A stretch of DNA of 64,000 nt from Pinibacter soli (GTDB taxonomy: Bacteria; Bacteroidota; Bacteroidia; Chitinophagales; Chitinophagaceae): contig NZ_JASBRG010000007.1 of the NCBI RefSeq assembly GCF_029961145.1, forward strand, positions 1,406,155-1,470,154, written 5' to 3'. Positions 26,085 to 36,100 of the stretch are shown here, piece after piece. Within the stretch, counting starts at the first letter, position 1. Each line of letters begins with the position of its first letter. The notes under the pieces were generated by a model that was given only the letters and a program-made list of their open reading frames with translations, did no database searches and was not told the origin of the DNA. Both the position numbers and the translations under genes were made by a program.

Positions 26085-26404
26085 TATTCTTGTTTTTTAA
26101 TAAACATTCTTCTTGAATTACACTTGATCACTTTGGGCACTTTTTTCTTCGCCGATCTTTTCATGAGCCCGTATGCCCCATAAGTTTTACTCATCCTGTA
26201 CACTTGTGTAAACAGTAGTGCTCCTAAACCAACAATGATAATAAGGCATACATAAGTATTTACACCCACCACATACATCACGGCAAACAACACCAGTAAA
26301 CATAATAGCCCTCCTGCCAAATACCAGATGTATTGTGCTCTTAACCCCTTAAATTCTACGTCGGCGTTTGCTCCTTTGTTGATCGTATAGATACTTGCTG
26401 CCAT
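26084..26404 (-). CDS. traF: Conjugative transposon protein TraF (DUF4133)
   Basis: A 106-residue protein with two membrane helices (about residues 27-46 and 50-66) and the DUF4133 signature YTINKGANADVEFKGLRAQYIWYLAGGL. It is the VirB3-like partner of the VirB4 ATPase, whose gene overlaps it by one base. Gap of 9 bases to traE. Confidence 0.9.
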   Translation of the reverse strand: MAASIYTINKGANADVEFKGLRAQYIWYLAGGLLCLLVLFAVMYVVGVNTYVCLIIIVGLGALLFTQVYRMSKTYGAYGLMKRSAKKKVPKVIKCNSRRMFIKKQE

Positions 26405-26413
26405 TTGCGGTTG

Positions 26414-26749
26414 TTAGATGCCAAAGAATGATTTCAGCACTGTTGCTACTACTACCAAGAAAACACAACTTCCAAACCAAGCCGCTGCCGTCGCCCCAGT
26501 ATCAGGATGCCCGTTTGACCATTTTTGGTACACCTTAACGGCCCCGATCAACCCGAGGATGGCACCAACGGCATACATCAAATTGCATCCTACATCAAAG
26601 TAACCGCGCACCTTGGTATTGGCTTCCTGGATGCCCGCCACCCCGTCTTGCGCGTAGAGCGAGTGTAGAGCATTACTCATCCCTAGTGCAATAAGCAGGA
26701 TGATCCTTTTTTGATTGTTGCTTATTGTTCTCCATTTCTCTTTCCACAT
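26414..26749 (-). CDS. traE: Conjugative transposon protein TraE (DUF4134)
   Basis: A 111-residue protein with a signal-like first helix (IILLIALGMSNALHSLYAQ) and two more membrane helices; the segment GIQEANTKVRGYFDVGCNLMYAVGAILGLIGAVKVYQKWSNGHPDTGATAAAWFGSCVFL is the DUF4134 pattern. This is the VirB2-like pilin candidate of Bacteroidetes transfer systems. It is the first of the closely spaced tra genes; the gap upstream (26750-26865) shows nothing I can name. Confidence 0.9.
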   Translation of the reverse strand: MWKEKWRTISNNQKRIILLIALGMSNALHSLYAQDGVAGIQEANTKVRGYFDVGCNLMYAVGAILGLIGAVKVYQKWSNGHPDTGATAAAWFGSCVFLVVVATVLKSFFGI

Positions 26750-26865
26750 AACCTCTATTTTAAAGTTTGAAAAATCTTGTCAAAAACTTTCCGGTCGCTT
26801 GCCTCTTCTAACTCACACCATTCATTCCCGTCTTTGGCAGCTCCCGGAAAGTGTTAACCTACAAC

Positions 26866-27048
26866 CTAACCCTCAGGATCTTTGTCGCCTGGTTCTGGTG
26901 ACGACTTTTCGTTTGTTTCTTTCTTTATCCCGAACAAGTGGAGGATTTCATATTTATAGAATTTCACTCCGACAAAACCGTAATAAAGAACAAGTGCCAG
27001 CGCCATCATTTTACAGTAACCAGGCCAGTCTATTAATGAGCTAATCAT
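26866..27048 (-). CDS. Small single-pass membrane protein upstream of traE
   Basis: A 60-residue protein: a short N-terminal helix, one membrane segment (MMALALVLYYGFVGVKFYKYEIL) and a charged tail (KKETNEKSSPEPGDKDPEG). Short proteins of this shape precede traE in other elements. I do not recognise a named family. It is on the tra strand, 116 bases before traE, and the next gene upstream is the rteC remnant. Confidence 0.5.
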   Translation of the reverse strand: MISSLIDWPGYCKMMALALVLYYGFVGVKFYKYEILHLFGIKKETNEKSSPEPGDKDPEG

Positions 27049-27209
27049 CTTCTTTCTTTTTTAGTTGATTGCTTTTGCTACACAAAGATGCTATCAGAAA
27101 AAAGCCTTCTTTCACACTACGACCCGTATACGGTATTCCTTTTTCTATTCAAAAAATCCCTTACGGGAAAGTAGCCAAGTATTTACTGGCCTCTTTTCGA
27201 TCACTGTTT

Positions 27210-28099
27210 TTATAAATATTGTTTGGGATTTTCGTCGCTGTCATCCATTCTTTGAACGAGCTTTTCTGCAAGTGATTCTAGAAAAGCGGCACGACTTCCT
27301 TTTCGGATCCTGATCTCCTGAAATATCCGGTAATAATTGCCGAGATCAATTGAAAACATCTGTTCAAAATAGGTAGCGAGTAGTTTTATATCTGCTGCGC
27401 CGTTATTAAAAACACCGGTTGATTGTAATGCGTAGAGTAACTCAATAAGTGCCGTTTTTGATGCTGTCCACGCAAGTGGTTGACGGGTGGACGCCGGTAC
27501 CCTTATCACATCATCCTTTCTTTCCAAATCTTCGAGTGCACCGATCAGGTATATCCGTAGTAACTCGTGTGCATGAATCTTCGCGACCCTGAAATCATGG
27601 CTGGTAGAGAAATTAGGATCGGCGTCAAAATGATAGGTATCCAAGGTGAGATAAATATCCTCACGACCACGCAGGAAATATTTTTCATCGAGATAGGTCG
27701 AACCGGAACGGTAATATTGATAAAACTGGAGATTCTCTTCGAAGTAATGCGTTAGACGCCTGAGTTCTTTTTGCAGATATTTTTGTTGCGTTTCATTGCT
27801 GCCGGTGGGACGTCTCGTTTCAATCCGGTAGATTTTTAAAAAATAGATCAGCTTACTATAGAAGAGAGGTTTCTCGTCTTTAAAAAAATGTATTTCCTCC
27901 TCCTGTGTAGTGAATACATAGGCAGCGACATCTTTTCGTAATTGCTCCATAACGCTTTTAGCGACCTGGATAGATCGCTCCGCCAGCGGCAATATCCTGT
28001 CGTCCTCTTCTCCTGCGATCTTTTCTAAAGCCGCTTCTAATTCGTTATAGAGCTTTTTGCAAAAGGGAGCATACTAATCTTTTTGTTGTTGAAGGTCAT
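27210..28099 (-). pseudogene. rteC: rteC-like regulator, frameshifted near the N-terminus
   Basis: The frame from about 28073 to 27210 encodes the RteC family (PF09357), about 285 residues: FCKKLYNELEAALEKI, HYFEENLQFYQYYRSGSTYLDEKYFLRG, ALIELLYALQSTGVFNNG and KLLATYFEQMF are family hallmarks. The only good ATG, at 28097-28099, is in another frame (MTFNNKKISMLPF...) and the two frames join naturally if one A is restored in the A4 run at 28061-28064. So one base is missing, or the base call is wrong, or a later TTG near residue 25 is used. In CTnDOT RteC drives production of excision proteins; here it sits at the head of the tra operon strand. Confidence 0.75.
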
Positions 28100-28427
28100 A
28101 GGTAAAGTTTAAGGGTAAAGATCATTCTCCTATAAGCGTTTTAAAAGCGTAGTAGAACGGAAACTGTTTCGAGATTAGCAGAAAAATGTTTGCAAGTGGC
28201 AGAAAATGTGCGGGCTTCTAATCCGGGCGTTGCTTGATATCAGGCATTTCACGCATAGATACAGGCATTGTAATCCACTTTAATTATTCAACATCCTGAA
28301 CAATACCACGAACCGGTAACCAATCGCACTTGCAACGACGAAAAATTATCGAAGGCGTATTAGTCCGCTTTCAGACCGCTTAAGATTTTTGTATATTCCT
28401 GTTTTGTAGAAGATAACCTTATCCCTT
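28100..28427. other. Divergent control region between rteC and the AraC gene
   Basis: A 328-base gap between divergent genes. It contains a short palindrome TTTTAAAA near 28139 and the AT-rich stretch ATTTTTGTATATTCCTGTTTTG near 28385-28406 that could hold promoter elements for the AraC gene. I see no coding region, RNA gene or clear long repeat. Confidence 0.4.
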
Positions 28428-29399
28428 ATGATCGAACTGTATTCAGATGTATATGGCCAGATATTACTACAACCGCTGCTTCCGAAAGGGTTCAAAAGCT
28501 ATATCATCGCCGGAAGTGAACCCTATTCTTATAGTGGAGAAGCAGGCCAGATCCTTATCCAGCAAATTGTTTCATCAAACTACACGATCTTTTTTGCCGA
28601 CTACCAGTTTAATAGTAAGACAAAAATCACCCTGCACATTTCAGGATTTGTTTTCCAGTCATACATCGTACTGAACGAAGATGTGAATGCGTATATTGAT
28701 CGTACAGCACACGTAAAATTGCGCCAGGGACATTTTATGTTGCTACAAAATCCTTCACGTGAAGTAACTTTTTTATTCGAGAAAGGCAGAAAATATTTCG
28801 CGTTTGGTTCATCCTATGCTCCCACTTTCATTGATGAGTATTTGAACAATTTTGCTTCCTTTAAAAAAACCTATTCTAAATTAAGAGAGGATCAAATGAC
28901 CCTTATTACCAAAACACCCAGGCATGCGCCACGTAAAATACTGGATGACATTTACGATATTCTCCATTGTCCCTACGAGGGAACCTGGCGCGAGAAATTC
29001 ATCGACAATAATGTTGATGACATTTTCTTTTTACAATTGGCAGAGATGTATAAAGAACCGGCCAGAACCACAACGGTGGCAAGTTATCAACAAGATGCTT
29101 TACATGAAGCGCGCCGGATCATACTGGCCGATCTAACGAAACACTATTCCAATAAAGAACTGGCAAAAAAAGTACACCTGAGTTCGTATTTTTTTAAAAC
29201 AGGGTTTAAAGAGCTTTTTGGTATAGCACCCTTCGAGTGCCTGATCGATGCCAGGCTCAACACTGCAAAGCGACTCCTCGTCGAAACAGACAAGCCGCTC
29301 AAAGAAATCGCTAGGATAGTCGGTTATTCAAGGCAATCAAGTTTCGCGAACGCGTTTAACAGACACTTCAACTATACACCGGGGTCACTTAGAAAGTGA
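28428..29399 (+). CDS. AraC-family transcriptional regulator
   Basis: A 323-residue protein with an N-terminal sensing domain of cupin-like character and a C-terminal AraC/XylS DNA-binding domain at about residues 225-323: first helix-turn-helix YSNKELAKKVHLSSYFFKTGFKELFGIAPFECLIDARLNTAKRLL, second KPLKEIARIVGYSRQSSFANAFNRHFNYTPGSLRK. It is a cytoplasmic regulator. It is divergent from rteC and just upstream, same strand, of the MauE-like and peptide genes, with a 122-base gap, so it may control these. Start at ATG 28428 fits well with the sequence. Confidence 0.88.
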   Translation: MIELYSDVYGQILLQPLLPKGFKSYIIAGSEPYSYSGEAGQILIQQIVSSNYTIFFADYQFNSKTKITLHISGFVFQSYIVLNEDVNAYIDRTAHVKLRQGHFMLLQNPSREVTFLFEKGRKYFAFGSSYAPTFIDEYLNNFASFKKTYSKLREDQMTLITKTPRHAPRKILDDIYDILHCPYEGTWREKFIDNNVDDIFFLQLAEMYKEPARTTTVASYQQDALHEARRIILADLTKHYSNKELAKKVHLSSYFFKTGFKELFGIAPFECLIDARLNTAKRLLVETDKPLKEIARIVGYSRQSSFANAFNRHFNYTPGSLRK

Positions 29400-29521
29400 T
29401 CCGTCCAACCAATTGAATAACTTTTTCTACCAGTTGCAAAACACTTTGCCTGAAAAGCTATCATAAGATTTACAAACTTTACATCAGCAAGTTCGTTTGA
29501 CCACTTTTAACCTTAACCTAT

Positions 29522-29977
29522 ATGCGAAATATGAAATCCGAAATTATTGCTGCATTGCTTATCCTGTTATTTGCGTATACAGCTTTCCAAAAATTTATAG
29601 GACATGGTACTTTTCTAAACACATTACACAACTCAGCGCTCTTACGCCCTGTTGCAATATTTGTGTCATGGTCAGTGCCCATCACAGAGTTGGCGATTGT
29701 TTGTTTGCTACTCTTTCCATTACTAAGAAAGATTGGCTTGCTATGTTCTGCTGTGTTACTAACCGTTTTCACTATTTACATTGTATGCATGCTGCTATTT
29801 TCTTCATCCCTGCCTTGTACCTGCGGAGGCATTATAAGCAGTTTGTCATGGAAGCAACATATACTTTTTAATATCATCTTCATTGGTCTCGCTTTGTACG
29901 GTTGGTACAGTATGCGCGAAACTAGTGATACGAATAACAATATTGCAATCAGGAGAAGCCAAACACCTGTGACATAG
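29522..29977 (+). CDS. MauE/DoxX-like redox membrane protein
   Basis: A 151-residue protein with four membrane helices (about residues 6-22, 45-66, 70-93 and 112-130) and the motif LPCTCGG with Cys99 and Cys101 right after the third helix, as in the MauE family (PF07291). MauE supports disulfide formation and cofactor maturation of methylamine dehydrogenase in other bacteria. The ATG at 29531 is an alternative start. The small exported peptide gene begins 33 bases downstream, so the two are likely co-transcribed. A role as thiol-redox partner of that peptide is an inference from the pairing. Confidence 0.75.
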   Translation: MRNMKSEIIAALLILLFAYTAFQKFIGHGTFLNTLHNSALLRPVAIFVSWSVPITELAIVCLLLFPLLRKIGLLCSAVLLTVFTIYIVCMLLFSSSLPCTCGGIISSLSWKQHILFNIIFIGLALYGWYSMRETSDTNNNIAIRRSQTPVT

Positions 29978-30010
29978 TAGGCACCATTTTTTTAAACCTA
30001 ACTTTTAATT

Positions 30011-30301
30011 ATGAAAAAGTACCTTCTGGGTTTTATTGCCCTCGTAACAGCAATCACGTTGAATTCTTTTACAGTAAAGACTTCAAAACACCCTACCATC
30101 ACGAAAAATTTCACGTACACGGCCTATCCGAATGACAGCCATGCCAGCGATCCGAATTATTATACCCTGACCGGTCATGATGGAACAGATGACCTGGACT
30201 GCCCGGATGGCAATTCGCACAGGTGTGGCGTTATCGCACAAGACGATGGCACTGGTTTACCAGATTTAACCCAGGCTTTTACAATTGTGACCAGGAACTA
30301 G
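30011..30301 (+). CDS. Small exported Cys-containing peptide (DUF6520-like)
   Basis: A 96-residue protein with a signal peptide (MKKYLLGFIALVTAITLNSF) and a hydrophilic mature part with two cysteines, Cys64 and Cys72, within DDLDCPDGNSHRCGVI. Size, signal and the Cys pair fit the DUF6520-type peptides that travel with MauE-like proteins in Bacteroidetes, as I remember them. The Cys pair could be oxidised by the neighbouring MauE and TlpA-like proteins; this is inference. It lies convergent to the TlpA gene, with a hairpin between them. Confidence 0.65.
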   Translation: MKKYLLGFIALVTAITLNSFTVKTSKHPTITKNFTYTAYPNDSHASDPNYYTLTGHDGTDDLDCPDGNSHRCGVIAQDDGTGLPDLTQAFTIVTRN

Positions 30302-30307
30302 GATGAA

Positions 30308-30381
30308 AAATGGGTTGCAGGAAAACCAGCTACATCATAGGTAAGTTTTTCTATGCACATTGGTAGTACTGCAGCCCATTT
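30308..30381. terminator. Inverted repeat between convergent peptide and TlpA genes
   Basis: AAATGGGTTGCAG at 30308-30320 pairs with CTGCAGCCCATTT at 30369-30381 (13 bp, one wobble) around a 48-base loop. Position between two convergent stop codons suggests a two-way transcription stop, but the long loop is unusual. Confidence 0.4.
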
Positions 30382-30384
30382 GCA

Positions 30385-31707
30385 TTATTCGTGCTTGTCC
30401 CGAACGACCAGCATATCAAGGGTTCTATATCCATATTCCAATCCTAAACCGTTCACCCGCAATTCTTCCTGCACGCGCTTAAGTTGTGTAGGATCTGATA
30501 GGTTATCGAGCGAATTAGAAAAATGTACATCGGTTTTTTTGGTAAAATTTGTTTCGTCTAAAATGGGTATTCTCAAGAAATAATTATGTGTTGTTAATGC
30601 AGCCAGTACAGAATTCCGGATGGTATAATTCCTGACAACACATGATTTATCAGCTTCTTCTACAAAAACAGAATCCTTCCCTTTATATGTAGTCGGACGA
30701 ATTCCTTTATTAACGAGAACGAGGCATTTCACTTTTCTCTTTTCAACTTGGGCAACATAAGGAGAATAGGCATTGAGGTCCCGTTGCATGGTTTTGAATA
30801 ATTGTTTTTGATGGTTGCCCGGAATCACTGCCTCATAACTGGCCATATATTTTTTGTTCCAATCATCAATCAAGCTGTCTGTTTCAACTTCCTTCTGAAA
30901 AAAATCAACAGAGTCTTTAGTCTCAAGCAACCACCTCGCAGGTTGATTATATAATCCGTCACCAAATGACTCATTGTAGGCTACTCCAAATAAGTAGCTA
31001 TACTGATAATTGACTACCCGAAGTGTTTGAGTATTGGACACAGGGTCGTAAATCATTTGAGGCATTGCATGTTCAACACCGTCGAGAAAAGTGGCAAAAA
31101 GTGTATGAAATTTGATCTCCTGGTTCCATCTTCCACCTCCCTCATTATACAACATAACCTTATCATTAAAATCGGGGATCTGTTTTCTTACTGAAAAATG
31201 TAAGTGTTCTCCCTGTAGGAATTTTCGAACGTTTTCTACTGTCGCGTTATGGTCATAAGTGATGAATTTCACTACGCCATTGCCATCTATCCAAACATGG
31301 TGGGGCACGGTTCTATGCGGAAAACAGGCGTTTAAAATGGAATCCGCTAAAACAATCGGTGTTTTAGGAAACGGCTTTTTGATCCTCTTAAAAACTTTTT
31401 CAACCTCCTGTCTTTCATTTTTACAAACAATGATCGTTTGGATCTTGTTGCCAAATGTTGACTGCAAGCTGTCGAGTGCTGGCATACCTAAAATACATCC
31501 AACGCAACCCGTTGTCCAAAAATCTAGGATGGTTAGCTTTCCTTTCAGATCGGTCATACTTTTAACTGGCAAATCGCCTTGTAAGGTTTCGCCGAAAAAT
31601 ACATTGGGAACAGTATCGCCGATTTGAAGCCCGTTCTTCGTAGTTTTTTGAGCATAGCTTGGACTTACCAACACCATCAGGCATAGGCAAAAAAATAACT
31701 TATTCAT
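30385..31707 (-). CDS. TlpA-family thioredoxin-like protein, long form
   Basis: A 440-residue protein with signal peptide (ends SPSYAQ). Residues about 25-165 form a TlpA/AhpC-TSA thioredoxin domain with LTILDFWTTGCVGCILGMPALDSLQ; the redox pair is Cys68/Cys71. The remaining 270 residues are an extra domain of the kind found in Bacteroidetes TlpA proteins next to SusCD pairs. It acts in the periplasm on thiols. It follows susD by 37 bases, and lies convergent to the MauE and peptide genes, so the locus holds two separate redox proteins around one Cys-containing peptide. Confidence 0.82.
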   Translation of the reverse strand: MNKLFFCLCLMVLVSPSYAQKTTKNGLQIGDTVPNVFFGETLQGDLPVKSMTDLKGKLTILDFWTTGCVGCILGMPALDSLQSTFGNKIQTIIVCKNERQEVEKVFKRIKKPFPKTPIVLADSILNACFPHRTVPHHVWIDGNGVVKFITYDHNATVENVRKFLQGEHLHFSVRKQIPDFNDKVMLYNEGGGRWNQEIKFHTLFATFLDGVEHAMPQMIYDPVSNTQTLRVVNYQYSYLFGVAYNESFGDGLYNQPARWLLETKDSVDFFQKEVETDSLIDDWNKKYMASYEAVIPGNHQKQLFKTMQRDLNAYSPYVAQVEKRKVKCLVLVNKGIRPTTYKGKDSVFVEEADKSCVVRNYTIRNSVLAALTTHNYFLRIPILDETNFTKKTDVHFSNSLDNLSDPTQLKRVQEELRVNGLGLEYGYRTLDMLVVRDKHE

Positions 31708-31744
31708 ACTGTTGTATAAATTTTAAACGTAAAAAAAGTGGTGA

Positions 31745-33112
31745 TTAATACCCTTGGTTCTGGGTCAAAAATGGATTAAGGTTAAGCTGATAGATGGGGA
31801 TTGGCCAAAGAGTATCATGCTGCGACCAGCCAGGTTTGATAGGGCTTAAAACCGCAGCAGCCCGACCGGTTCGTTGGAGGTCGAACCAACGCATCCCCCA
31901 TTCAAAGCAAAGCTCTATTCTTTTTTCCTGTTCAATGGCTTGCAATACGCTTTGCGTGTCATTCGCTGTAGCGTTAGATAGTCCTGCCCTCTTTCGAATG
32001 ATATTTAGATCCTTCAATGCATCTTGCATTTGCCCCAGGCGTGCATTCGCTTCTGCCCGGACGAGATACATTTCTGCCAGTCTCAACACGACATAGTTTT
32101 CAGTTACCGTTTGATTAGTTCTGATCTTGTATTTATAAGGATAGAATATTGTATTCCCATTGTATACACGTTGACCTATCCAGGCTGTTTTTCTTTGGTC
32201 ACCCGCCTCAAAGGCATTCAGCAAATAACTGGATACGACAAATGTCGGTTGTGTATTATTGTTAGCCGGTAAGATAAGGTTACCCTCTGTGGTGTTATAG
32301 GTCGGGCGCACCGGTTGTAATTGCCAGATCGCCTCTTTGCTGTCTTTGAGAAAGGTATTGTTGACAGTTGTTTCCAAAACAAACAAAGAATTATTGATGA
32401 CTTCGCCTGCTGCTGCCGATGCGGTAGCATAATCTTTTGAAACGAGTGCAATTCTTGCCTGCAAAGCTTTAGCCGCCCACTTGTTGGGTCTTACCCTATC
32501 ACTTTCGGGAAAATTCGCCGGCAATAGATCAACGGCCTTCGCAATGTCTTTATTCATTTGGGCATAGACATCTTCCCTTGAAGTCCTTGGAAGGGAGATG
32601 CTTTGGCGGTAGTCAGATCCCAGGACCAGTGGCACGTCACCAAAAAGACCGGCAAGATACTGGTAACAGAATACACGAATAAACAACGCCTCGCCGGTGA
32701 GCCGCCGCTTTACGGAAGAGCTAAGTGTGGTCGTCGCATTCAATTGCTCCAGTGCAAGATTGGCGGCATAAATGTATTTATACGCAGGCAGCCAAAAAGC
32801 ACTTTCAATAAGCCCGTGATTGACCTCTGAAATATTACAGGTGGTAAATTCATCGAAATTGCCGGGCGTGTAATAATAGAGTTCATCTGCATACATGCCG
32901 GCGAGCAGTGTAGTGTAAGCACATGAAAATTGCTGGGGGTTATTCATCATTTCACTGTAGATGCCTGTGATCGTGGAGGTGGCAGTTCCATCATCAGTAA
33001 AGGGTTTGGGATTGACGATCTGGTCGCCAGGAGGGTCAATGGTCACAAACTTCTTACAACCTACTCCAATAATGATAAGCGTTATCAACAACAATATTAA
33101 ATATGTTTTCAT
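31745..33112 (-). CDS. SusD/RagB-family outer-membrane lipoprotein
   Basis: A 455-residue lipoprotein (lipobox ending GVGC, Cys19) with the SusD TPR-like helices (SAFWLPAYKYIYAANLALEQLN, RLTGEALFIRVFCYQYLAGLFGDVPL) and the C-terminal VVLRLAEMYLVRAEANARLGQ...LNIIRKRAGL and ELCFEWGMRWFDLQRTGRA signatures. It forms the lid over the SusC transporter and binds the substrate, usually a glycan or a peptide. Its gene starts 9 bases after susC. Substrate cannot be read from sequence; the TlpA neighbour favours a peptide rather than a glycan, and no glycoside hydrolase is in the cluster. Confidence 0.93.
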   Translation of the reverse strand: MKTYLILLLITLIIIGVGCKKFVTIDPPGDQIVNPKPFTDDGTATSTITGIYSEMMNNPQQFSCAYTTLLAGMYADELYYYTPGNFDEFTTCNISEVNHGLIESAFWLPAYKYIYAANLALEQLNATTTLSSSVKRRLTGEALFIRVFCYQYLAGLFGDVPLVLGSDYRQSISLPRTSREDVYAQMNKDIAKAVDLLPANFPESDRVRPNKWAAKALQARIALVSKDYATASAAAGEVINNSLFVLETTVNNTFLKDSKEAIWQLQPVRPTYNTTEGNLILPANNNTQPTFVVSSYLLNAFEAGDQRKTAWIGQRVYNGNTIFYPYKYKIRTNQTVTENYVVLRLAEMYLVRAEANARLGQMQDALKDLNIIRKRAGLSNATANDTQSVLQAIEQEKRIELCFEWGMRWFDLQRTGRAAAVLSPIKPGWSQHDTLWPIPIYQLNLNPFLTQNQGY

Positions 33113-33121
33113 AGCCTGTTT

Positions 33122-36100
33122 TTAAAAGATTAGTTTAATACCTGCTGCAACAGTAAATAGCGGAGGCAGCGTAAGGGTACTTTGAGACTCCGGATCAAGA
33201 CCCTTATATTTCGTTATGGTGGCAAGATTTTGCGCCTGCACAAATAGTTGAGCGGAGGCTAATTTTAACCTGCTCACTACAGTATTGCCGAGGCTATACT
33301 GTAACGCAATATTTTTAAGCCGGACAAAAGACGCATCCGTCAGTGTGGCGCTTGATTTAGTAACCAGGGCCGTTGCTTTGCCGGCATTACTGGTGCTTGT
33401 TTGCGTATATTGTTGATAAGGTTGCAAGTCTCCGGCCTGTTGCCAACGTTGCAGAAGGAGGTCCGGTTGATTGGTCATTGTGCCCGGTTTTATCAATGAA
33501 TTATACACCGGGTCATTCCCCTTCTGTTTAGTAAACTGTAAATGAACATCCAGTTGCCAGTTCTTGTAATGAAAAGTATTGAGTAAGCCACCATAAAAAA
33601 CAGGATCGGTCGTACCAATAGTAATATAATCCGCGGTATTGATCAGGCCATCTTTATTGAGGTCATTAAACTTATACACGCCGGTAGCAGGATCCACCCC
33701 CAGGAACTGGTAACCTCGTTTGAGATTCAAAGGTTGCCCGATTTCATATCTTGTCGCGGAAGTGGAACTTGCCAAGCCCGGAAACTGGTCAAGCCGGTTA
33801 CGCGTTATACTGATGTTAAAAGCGGTTTTCCAATCAAATCCTCCTTTGCGGATATTAAGGGTTTGAAGTTCTATCTCCCAACCACGGTTACTGACTACGC
33901 CTGGAAAATTCATGAGTATACTGCTGGCACCGGTTTGTCCGGGCAAACTATACTGGATGATGTGGTTGGTGCTCTTGTTTTTGAACCACGCAGCATTCAA
34001 CAGGATCCTGTTCTTTAAAAACCCAAGCTCTACCGCGATCTCTCCCTTGAGGTTATTTTCCCAACTGAAATCAGGATTATAGAGTCTTGCGGGCCTGAGT
34101 GCTGACAGCCCCTGGTAAGGATAAGTGGTGACCGCGTACGAATCAAGGTACTGGTAGTTCCCGATCTTGTCGTTACCCGTGATGCCATAGCTTCCGCGAA
34201 GTTTACCGAATGACAAGAATGGTAACATGTTTTGAAGAAGACGTTCTTCGGAAAATATCCACGCAGCCCCTACCGCGCCGAAGTTAGCAAATTGCTTGCC
34301 TGGCCCAAACCTGCTGGAGCCGTCTCTTCTGCCCGTTACGTTGAGCAGGTATTTTCCTGCCCAGTTGTAGTTTATCCTGGCAAATAGCGCGTTATACCGG
34401 TATTGGCTATACGCACTTGAAACGGTGACACTCGGTGCTGCTTTTATTGATTGGAGCAACAAATCACTGGTATAGCCGGAACCATCTGTCACCTGCGACT
34501 GGTCGATACTTTCCTGGAAGGTGGTGCCCAGTAATACGGATAGTTTTCCTTTTTTTCCCACCTGGTCATTGGCGTATTCAATTTGTGGTTCCAGGTTCCA
34601 TGTCTTTTCGGAACTGATGCCAATAGAGTTGCTTCCCTGCGGCGCGTAAGAAGGGTCTTGGGATGAAATCGGGTAATATGACTTTTCATTAAACATAAAC
34701 TGGTTATATCCAAGCGACGCCTTAAAAGTAAGCTTCGGCAGCAGTTGGTAGCTGATAAGCCCGGTTGTAGTAAACCTGTCGGTGATTGTATTATAAGGTT
34801 GTTCGAGCGATGCCAATGGGTTGCCGATCGAGATAGAGCCCGGTTTTTCACGCCATTGCAATTTTCCTCTCGAGTCGTAAGGCAGGTACATGTTCGGTGG
34901 AAGGTTAATATAAGCCGTTAAATCCTGCTGTGGCAAATGCATTTGCTCATCCGTATAAGAGGCGGTAAGATTAAAATTGAATTTTTTATCGTCGGACAGA
35001 TGGGACACAAATACATTACCGTTGATGCGTTTGTCAAAAAAGCTACCGGTAAACACAGTGCCGTCATGTAAATAGCCGAGTCCAAATCCGAATTTAGTGT
35101 GGGCATTTCCACCACTTAACTGGACTTGCGCATTTTCTGAATGAGCGGTGTGGCCGATCAGCATCTTTTTCCAGTCGGTGTATCGCGTCGTATCCCAAAC
35201 CAGTAAGTCCGGCGCGTTGGTCTCAGTAGGTCGGATATTGTCATTTTTAAAAGCTTCCCGGCGCATCATCAAATAGGTGGGGGTATTCATGAAAGGCAAA
35301 GCATTGCGGACTTTAGAAAAATTTTGCGTGTAACTGAAGCTCAGATGCGTACCGCTTTCCTTGCCTTTTTTTGTGGTGATGAGGATGACGCCATTTGCAC
35401 CACGACTTCCATAAATGGCAGTAGCGTCCGCGTCTTTCAATACCTCGATGCTTTCAATCGTTGCCGGATCAATATTGTTGAAAGGACTGTTCGCAACGAG
35501 TCCGCTTCTCTGAGTGAAACTGTTCACGTTGTTAATAAAAGGTACGCCATCTATGATGTACAAGGGATCCGTACCGCTCTGGATGGAGTTGGTGCCACGT
35601 ATCAATACCTTGAAATTGGAGCCCGGTAGGCCATTGGTTTGACTGATCTGCAAGCCGGTAATTCTTCCTTCGAGTGCGCCTAAAGGATTGGCTACTGGTT
35701 GCTTTCCGATATCATTAGCGGTAAGCCTGCCTACAGCACCGGTGTTCAGACGTCGGGTAGTGGTGCCGTAGGCGATGACGACAGTCTCGTCAAGGCTTGT
35801 AACCGCCGTTTTCAACACATGAGAAAACGTTGCTTCGCGAACAGTAAATTCTTCGGGTTGGTAACCGATACTGCTGATAACAAGAACGGCTCCTTTGGCA
35901 ACCTGGTCAATACTGAAATAGCCATTACCATCGGTATTGATAAAAGTTTGGGTTCCTTTTATCTGCACAGTCGCGCCAGGCAACCCCTCTCCTTTTTCAT
36001 TCAGGATCCTGCCAGTTACGCTGAGCAATCGGCCGCTGTCTTTCCTGTCAGGCACAGAGCTTCGGTTGATGGACTTGATGGTCACATAGTCGTTATCAAT

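Noticed and set aside
30385-31707. TlpA protein as part of a cytochrome c maturation set
   Set aside because: No ccm or ccs genes are near and the long C-terminal domain differs; context favours a SusCD-linked role.
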